The notes beneath the pieces are model-generated. The model saw only the letters and a list, made by a program, of their open reading frames with translations. It was not told where the DNA came from and did no database searches. The translations under genes and the position numbers were made by a program. This document shows positions 62,099-64,000 of a DNA stretch of 64,000 nucleotides, piece after piece (the stretch's first letter is position 1; each line of letters opens with the position of its first letter). The stretch comes from Geodermatophilus obscurus DSM 43160 (GTDB lineage: Bacteria > Actinomycetota > Actinomycetes > Mycobacteriales > Geodermatophilaceae). The stretch lies in contig NC_013757.1 in NCBI RefSeq assembly GCF_000025345.1, positions 2,418,001-2,482,000 of the forward strand. The letters run 5' to 3'.

Positions 62099-63609
62099 AC
62101 GAGCTCCTTGGTGTCACGACGGGCGTCGGCCCGTCGGCGGGGGAGGGCGGCCCGGATCAGCGGGAGCAGCGCCACGAGGAGGAACAGGACGAGCAGTGTC
62201 CCGGAGATGGGCCGGCTGAAGAAGCCGGTCGGGTCGCCGCCGAACAGCAGCAGCGAGCGGCGCAGCGACTCCTCGAGCAGCGCGCCCAGGACGAAGGCGA
62301 GCACCAGCGGGCCTGGGTCGAAGCCGAGCTTCTTCATCAGGTAGCCGAGTGCACCGAAGGCGATCACGAGCACGATGTCGAAGACGTCGTTGTTGACCGT
62401 GTAGACCCCGACCAGCGTGATGAGCACGGTGATCGGCGCGAGGATCGTCGCCCGCACCCGCAGGATCTTCACGAACAGACCGACCAGCGGGATGCTCATG
62501 ATCAGCAGCAGGATGTTGCCGACGTACATGGAGTTGACGACGCCCCAGAACAGCTCGGGCTCCTGGTCGACCAGCTGCGGGCCGGGACGCACGCCCTGGA
62601 TGAGCAGCGCGCCGTAGATGACGGCCATCGTGGCGTTGGCGGGGATGCCCAGGGTGAGCAGCGGGATGAAGGACGACGTGGCGGCCGCGTTGTTGGCCGA
62701 CTCCGGTGCGGCGACGCCCTCGACGGCACCCCGGCCGAAGCGCTCGGGCGTCTTCGACCGGCGCTTCTCCAGCGCGTAGGAGGCCAGGGAGGCCAGGGTG
62801 GCGCCGCCGCCGGGCAGGATGCCGAGGAAGAAGCCGAGGACCGAGCCGCGCCCGATGGCGCCCGAGGACTCCCGCAGGTCCTTCTTGGACGGCCACACGT
62901 TGGCCACCGTCGCCGGCGCGTGCACCGCGCGGTGCCGCTCCTCCAGGTTGTAGAGGATCTCGCCCAGGCCGAACAGGCCCATCGCGATCGGCACGAAGTC
63001 CAGGCCGTCGGCGAGCGAGAGGCTGTCGAAGGTGAACCGCTCGGCGCCGGTGAACGTGTCGCGGCCGACGGTGGCCAGCAGCAGGCCGACGCAGGCGGCG
63101 ATCACGGCCTTGAGCCGGTCCCCGCTGCTGACGGTGGCGACCAGCAGGATGCCGAGCAGTGCCAGGGCCGTGTACTCCGGCGGGCCGAAGTCCAGGGCGA
63201 AGCCGGCCACCAGTGGGGCGACGAAGGAGAGCGCGACGATCGAGACGGTGCCGCCGATGAACGAGCCGACCGCGGCGATGCCCAGCGCGGTCCCGGCCCG
63301 GCCGTTGCGGGCCAGGGCGTGGCCGTCGAAGACGGTGACGACCGAGGAGGCCTCGCCGGGGAGCCGCAGCAGGACCGAGGTGATCGTGCCGCCGTACTGG
63401 GCGCCGTAGAAGATGCCGGCCAGCATGATGATCGCGGTCACCGGCTCGATGCCGATGGTGATCGGCAGCAGGATGGCGATGGTCGCCGCCGGCCCCAGGC
63501 CGGGCAGCACGCCGACCAGCATGCCGACGACCACGCCGATCAGGCAGTAGAGCAGGTTGGTCGGCTCGAGCACGACGCCGAAGCCGTCGAGCACCGGGGC
63601 GAGGTCCAC
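62095..63609 (-). CDS. tctA: Tripartite tricarboxylate transporter large permease TctA
   Basis: 504-residue permease with about 12 membrane helices. [20 protein letters not shown] and [20 protein letters not shown] at the N-terminus are TctA signatures, as are [20 protein letters not shown] and [20 protein letters not shown] in the middle. GTG 63609, eight bases after the tctB stop. Works with the TctB subunit and an external TctC binding protein (probably just outside the window) to take up citrate or another carboxylate using the ion gradient. Confidence 0.95.
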   Translation of the reverse strand: MDLAPVLDGFGVVLEPTNLLYCLIGVVVGMLVGVLPGLGPAATIAILLPITIGIEPVTAIIMLAGIFYGAQYGGTITSVLLRLPGEASSVVTVFDGHALARNGRAGTALGIAAVGSFIGGTVSIVALSFVAPLVAGFALDFGPPEYTALALLGILLVATVSSGDRLKAVIAACVGLLLATVGRDTFTGAERFTFDSLSLADGLDFVPIAMGLFGLGEILYNLEERHRAVHAPATVANVWPSKKDLRESSGAIGRGSVLGFFLGILPGGGATLASLASYALEKRRSKTPERFGRGAVEGVAAPESANNAAATSSFIPLLTLGIPANATMAVIYGALLIQGVRPGPQLVDQEPELFWGVVNSMYVGNILLLIMSIPLVGLFVKILRVRATILAPITVLITLVGVYTVNNDVFDIVLVIAFGALGYLMKKLGFDPGPLVLAFVLGALLEESLRRSLLLFGGDPTGFFSRPISGTLLVLFLLVALLPLIRAALPRRRADARRDTKELV

Positions 63610-63617
63610 GGCGTCTC

Positions 63618-64000
63618 CTAGAACAGGTGCGGGATGGGGACCGAGAGGGCGGCCACGAAGATGAGGTAGAAGGCGACCACCATGGCGAGGCTCGCGACGA
63701 TGGACGTGCGCCAGCTCTCGCGCCCGAGGAAGCGGAGCCAGACGAAGGCGAGCAGCGCGGCGGGGATCTCGAAGCCGATGACCGAGATGACCGCGACGAA
63801 GACGACCATCGTGGCCAGACCCGCCAGCACCAGCCAGCTGGTGCGGCTGAAGCGCTCGGCGTCGGTGGTGCGCCGGGCGGTCGCGACGAGCGCCAGGCCG
63901 AGGACGAGGACCACGACGCTGACCAGGAGCGGCCAGGTGCCCGCCGCCGGGCTGCCGGCGCTGCCGACGTCGAGGGCCAGCGAGCCGGCGACCGCGGCGA
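63618..64000 (-). CDS. tctB: Tripartite tricarboxylate transporter small subunit TctB, 5' end outside window
   Basis: About 127 residues visible, open to the window edge. Four membrane helices: TWPLLVSVVVLVLGLALVAT, TSWLVLAGLATMVVFVAVIS, GFEIPAALLAFVWLRFLG and VASLAMVVAFYLIFVAALSV, ending VPIPHLF. This size, order and the position before tctA identify TctB. The internal GTG at 63914 is not the true start because the preceding codons continue a typical TctB helix. Normal length is 150-170 residues, so 30-40 residues are missing. Confidence 0.88.
   Translation of the reverse strand, partial: AAVAGSLALDVGSAGSPAAGTWPLLVSVVVLVLGLALVATARRTTDAERFSRTSWLVLAGLATMVVFVAVISVIGFEIPAALLAFVWLRFLGRESWRTSIVASLAMVVAFYLIFVAALSVPIPHLF

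Overview
The window is very GC-rich (roughly 74-76% by eye). Most starts are GTG or ATG behind AGGAGG-type ribosome binding sites, and many stops and starts overlap as ATGA or GTGA. The gene content fits a soil or rock actinobacterium: LigB-type DNA ligase, PTS-dependent DHA kinase, DUF6297, DUF6221, a CG0192-like protein, an LpqE-like lipoprotein, MMPL plus LmeA, and two c-di-AMP riboswitches upstream of secreted wall proteins. I infer Geodermatophilaceae or a close relative (Blastococcus, Geodermatophilus, Modestobacter); the genus cannot be fixed from sequence alone. No rRNA, tRNA, CRISPR array or intact mobile element is visible.

Layout. 1-8.8 kb: a truncated acyl-CoA ligase; a three-gene nitrile hydratase/thiocyanate hydrolase-type cluster in which the beta subunit is encoded as two halves; secreted gamma-glutamyltransferase; an ABC exporter pair; two DHFR-fold (RibD_C) reductases; and a perfect 21-bp inverted repeat. 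8.9-16.7 kb: an IS3 transposase remnant; a DHA2-type drug exporter with a roughly 390-residue extension full of Ser/Thr/Pro repeats; an LLM oxidoreductase; an MFS permease; an FAD monooxygenase. 16.8-20.4 kb: ATP-dependent DNA ligase and the dhaK-dhaL-dhaM operon. 20.7-25.6 kb: lipoproteins, an OmpR-type two-component system whose kinase is broken by two apparent +1 shifts, and an arrestin-like Spo0M protein. 25.7-38.7 kb: hydrolases, a site-2 protease with CBS domains, an SDR/hydrolase/Baeyer-Villiger monooxygenase cluster with a divergent PucR-type regulator, an MMPL/LmeA pair, a quinone reductase and a helix-hairpin-helix protein.

38.7-47.7 kb holds two paralogous secreted proteins with the same C-terminal M15-like (His/Asp/His) domain. 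Each follows a ydaO-type c-di-AMP riboswitch, so they form a small wall-remodelling regulon tied to turgor or c-di-AMP. 47.7-57.2 kb is a lipid/storage-polymer block: two divergent acyl-CoA ligases around a palindromic operator, acyl-CoA dehydrogenase, a SodC lipoprotein, then phaC - acyl-CoA dehydrogenase - phaZ-like depolymerase in one operon, which would build, feed and mobilise polyhydroxyalkanoate. 57-58.6 kb is a scar: an internally deleted GNAT gene and a UbiG-like methyltransferase with atypical codon use. 58.9-64 kb carries a P450, an FAD monooxygenase and a TctB-TctA-UspA tricarboxylate uptake operon cut by the window end.

The observations I rate highest are: the scnBAC-like split hydratase; two c-di-AMP riboswitches in which the 3' strand of P1 can instead form a hairpin at a start codon; a dispersed about 60-bp hairpin repeat with covarying stem sequences, one copy of which is read in frame inside a PucR regulator; the drug exporter with three minisatellite-encoded repeat tracts; and three apparent one-base gains in short C/G runs that break two genes and fuse a third to its neighbour.
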